Positions 31,190 to 31,808 of a stretch of DNA of 31,808 nucleotides are shown piece by piece; position 1 is the stretch's first letter; the number at the start of each line of letters is the position of its first letter. The notes under the pieces are model-generated. The model was given only the letters and a program-made list of their open reading frames with translations, was not told the origin of the DNA and did not search any database. Source of the stretch: Spirogloea muscicola (Eukaryota; Streptophyta; Zygnematophyceae; Spirogloeales; Spirogloeaceae); NCBI GenBank assembly GCA_009602725.1, contig WELB01000050.1, forward strand, positions 693,932 to 725,739. The letters run 5' to 3'. Position numbers and translations under genes: made by a program.

Positions 31190-31589
31190 TGTCCCGCCGA
31201 CGCGCTAGACGAAGCGATGCTGCTGCATCTCAAGGCAAAAGCAAGCCGTACACCTGGCGGAGGCCTGGCAGCGGTATGCCGGGGAGAGGGCCTTGGAGCG
31301 CGACGAGTAAGTCGCGTGGGGCCTGAAAATGCTGGAGGCCAATGCCCAACTCGAGCGTTACGCGCGAAGCAGGACAGAGCTGGCCAGAGCTTCGTACCAG
31401 CAGGCAGTCTACCTTGACGACTGCTGCCAAGACCTGACGGGGCAGCTACAGCTGTGCCGCCAGCAGGCGCAAGTCGATGCGCTGGTAGCGCCATGCAGCC
31501 TCTGCCGAAACGGCAGGCGTGGTGCTTGCAGGCGCTGCCCTGCGTTGCATCGACAGCTGGCCGTCACAGCCCATGGCGCCGGTAACTAG
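31190..31589 (+). pseudogene. coiled-coil-like segment, right arm of an inverted duplication
   Basis: Parallel to the left arm: DALDEAMLLHLKAK, then after a +1 slip QAVHLAEAWQRYAGERALER. A GAGTAAGTCG stop/donor-like site follows near 31305, then MLEANAQLERYARSRTELAR and DLTGQLQLCRQQAQVDAL. Relative to the left arm it carries one extra base near 31245. A perfect 21-base inverted repeat (31159-31179 versus 31490-31510) flanks it. Confidence 0.45.
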
Positions 31590-31626
31590 CTTCCACTCGG
31601 CGGCAGGACCCAGGAAGCCGGACGCC

Positions 31627-31808
31627 ATGGCTCGCTCGCGGCGGCGGCGGTCGGGGGCGGCGCTGGGGGCAAGGATTTTCGGCCCTGCCTCCGGAAACGA
31701 TGTCGCAGCAGCAACGGCGCCGGTGCCGGCGGCGGTGGCGGTGGCAGGCAGCAGGCAGGGCTGCCGCGGCGGGCGCAAGCGGCCAAGGGGCTCGCTGCGC
31801 GGCCGCAG
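31627..31808 (+). CDS. possible 5' exon of a gene running off the right edge
   Basis: An ATG in good context (GCCATGG) opens a frame that stays open to the window end. It starts MARSRRRRSGAALGARIFGP and continues Ala/Val/Arg-rich, resembling an organelle-targeting leader. Composition alone could produce this, and the minus strand is also open (31586-31786). Confidence 0.22.
   Translation, partial: MARSRRRRSGAALGARIFGPASGNDVAAATAPVPAAVAVAGSRQGCRGGRKRPRGSLRGR

Noticed and set aside
1-31808. tRNA, rRNA or prokaryotic operon structure
   Set aside because: No tRNA T-arm words or rRNA segments were recognised by eye, and the genes are intron-split with plant-type products.

Overview
The window is nuclear DNA of a photosynthetic eukaryote, most likely a green alga. 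Its genes are split by short GT-AG introns. It encodes a plastid flavodiiron protein with a transit-like leader, a plant PIP-type aquaporin, a single-domain plant-type rhodanese, and arsenite methyltransferases with the eukaryotic C-terminal domain. Telomere-like TTTAGGG/TTAGGG strings also fit a plant or algal nucleus. Single N bases at 6995 and 13671 show that this is a draft assembly. Gene models were built by hand from protein motifs; introns of modelled genes obey GT-AG and intron phases agree across junctions.

Layout. 1-780: GC-rich partial coding candidate (+). 1297-6727 (-): complete 13-exon flavodiiron gene of the FLVA (Flv1-like) type. 8965-11286 (-): 7-exon aquaporin with an in-frame TGA at a conserved Trp. 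12910-14365 (-): complete 6-exon rhodanese whose first exon is homologous to the aquaporin first exon. 14.4-17.1 kb: dispersed repeats, a retrotransposon-like ORF remnant and a duplicated rhodanese fragment. 17681-20325 (-): intact 8-exon arsenite methyltransferase (ArsM1). 20.3-23.0 kb: dense field of one dispersed hairpin-bearing repeat family. 23058-25263 (+): second ArsM copy, head-to-head with the first, with a 2-nt frameshift and loss of one arsenic-binding Cys. 25.3-27.0 kb: more repeat copies and telomere-like sequence. 27029-29089 (+): 4-exon GCIP/CCNDBP1-like gene with telomere-like repeats in an intron. 29.1-31.8 kb: few recognisable genes, plus a compact inverted duplication of a coiled-coil-like coding segment.

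How the genes may work together. The flavodiiron protein is a photosynthetic electron-sink component and is unrelated to the rest. The middle 16 kb groups a channel of a superfamily that can carry arsenite, a rhodanese of the fold used by plant HAC1-type arsenate reductases, and two arsenite methyltransferases. A loose arsenic-handling neighbourhood is a testable idea. It is inference: only ArsM is diagnostic for arsenic.
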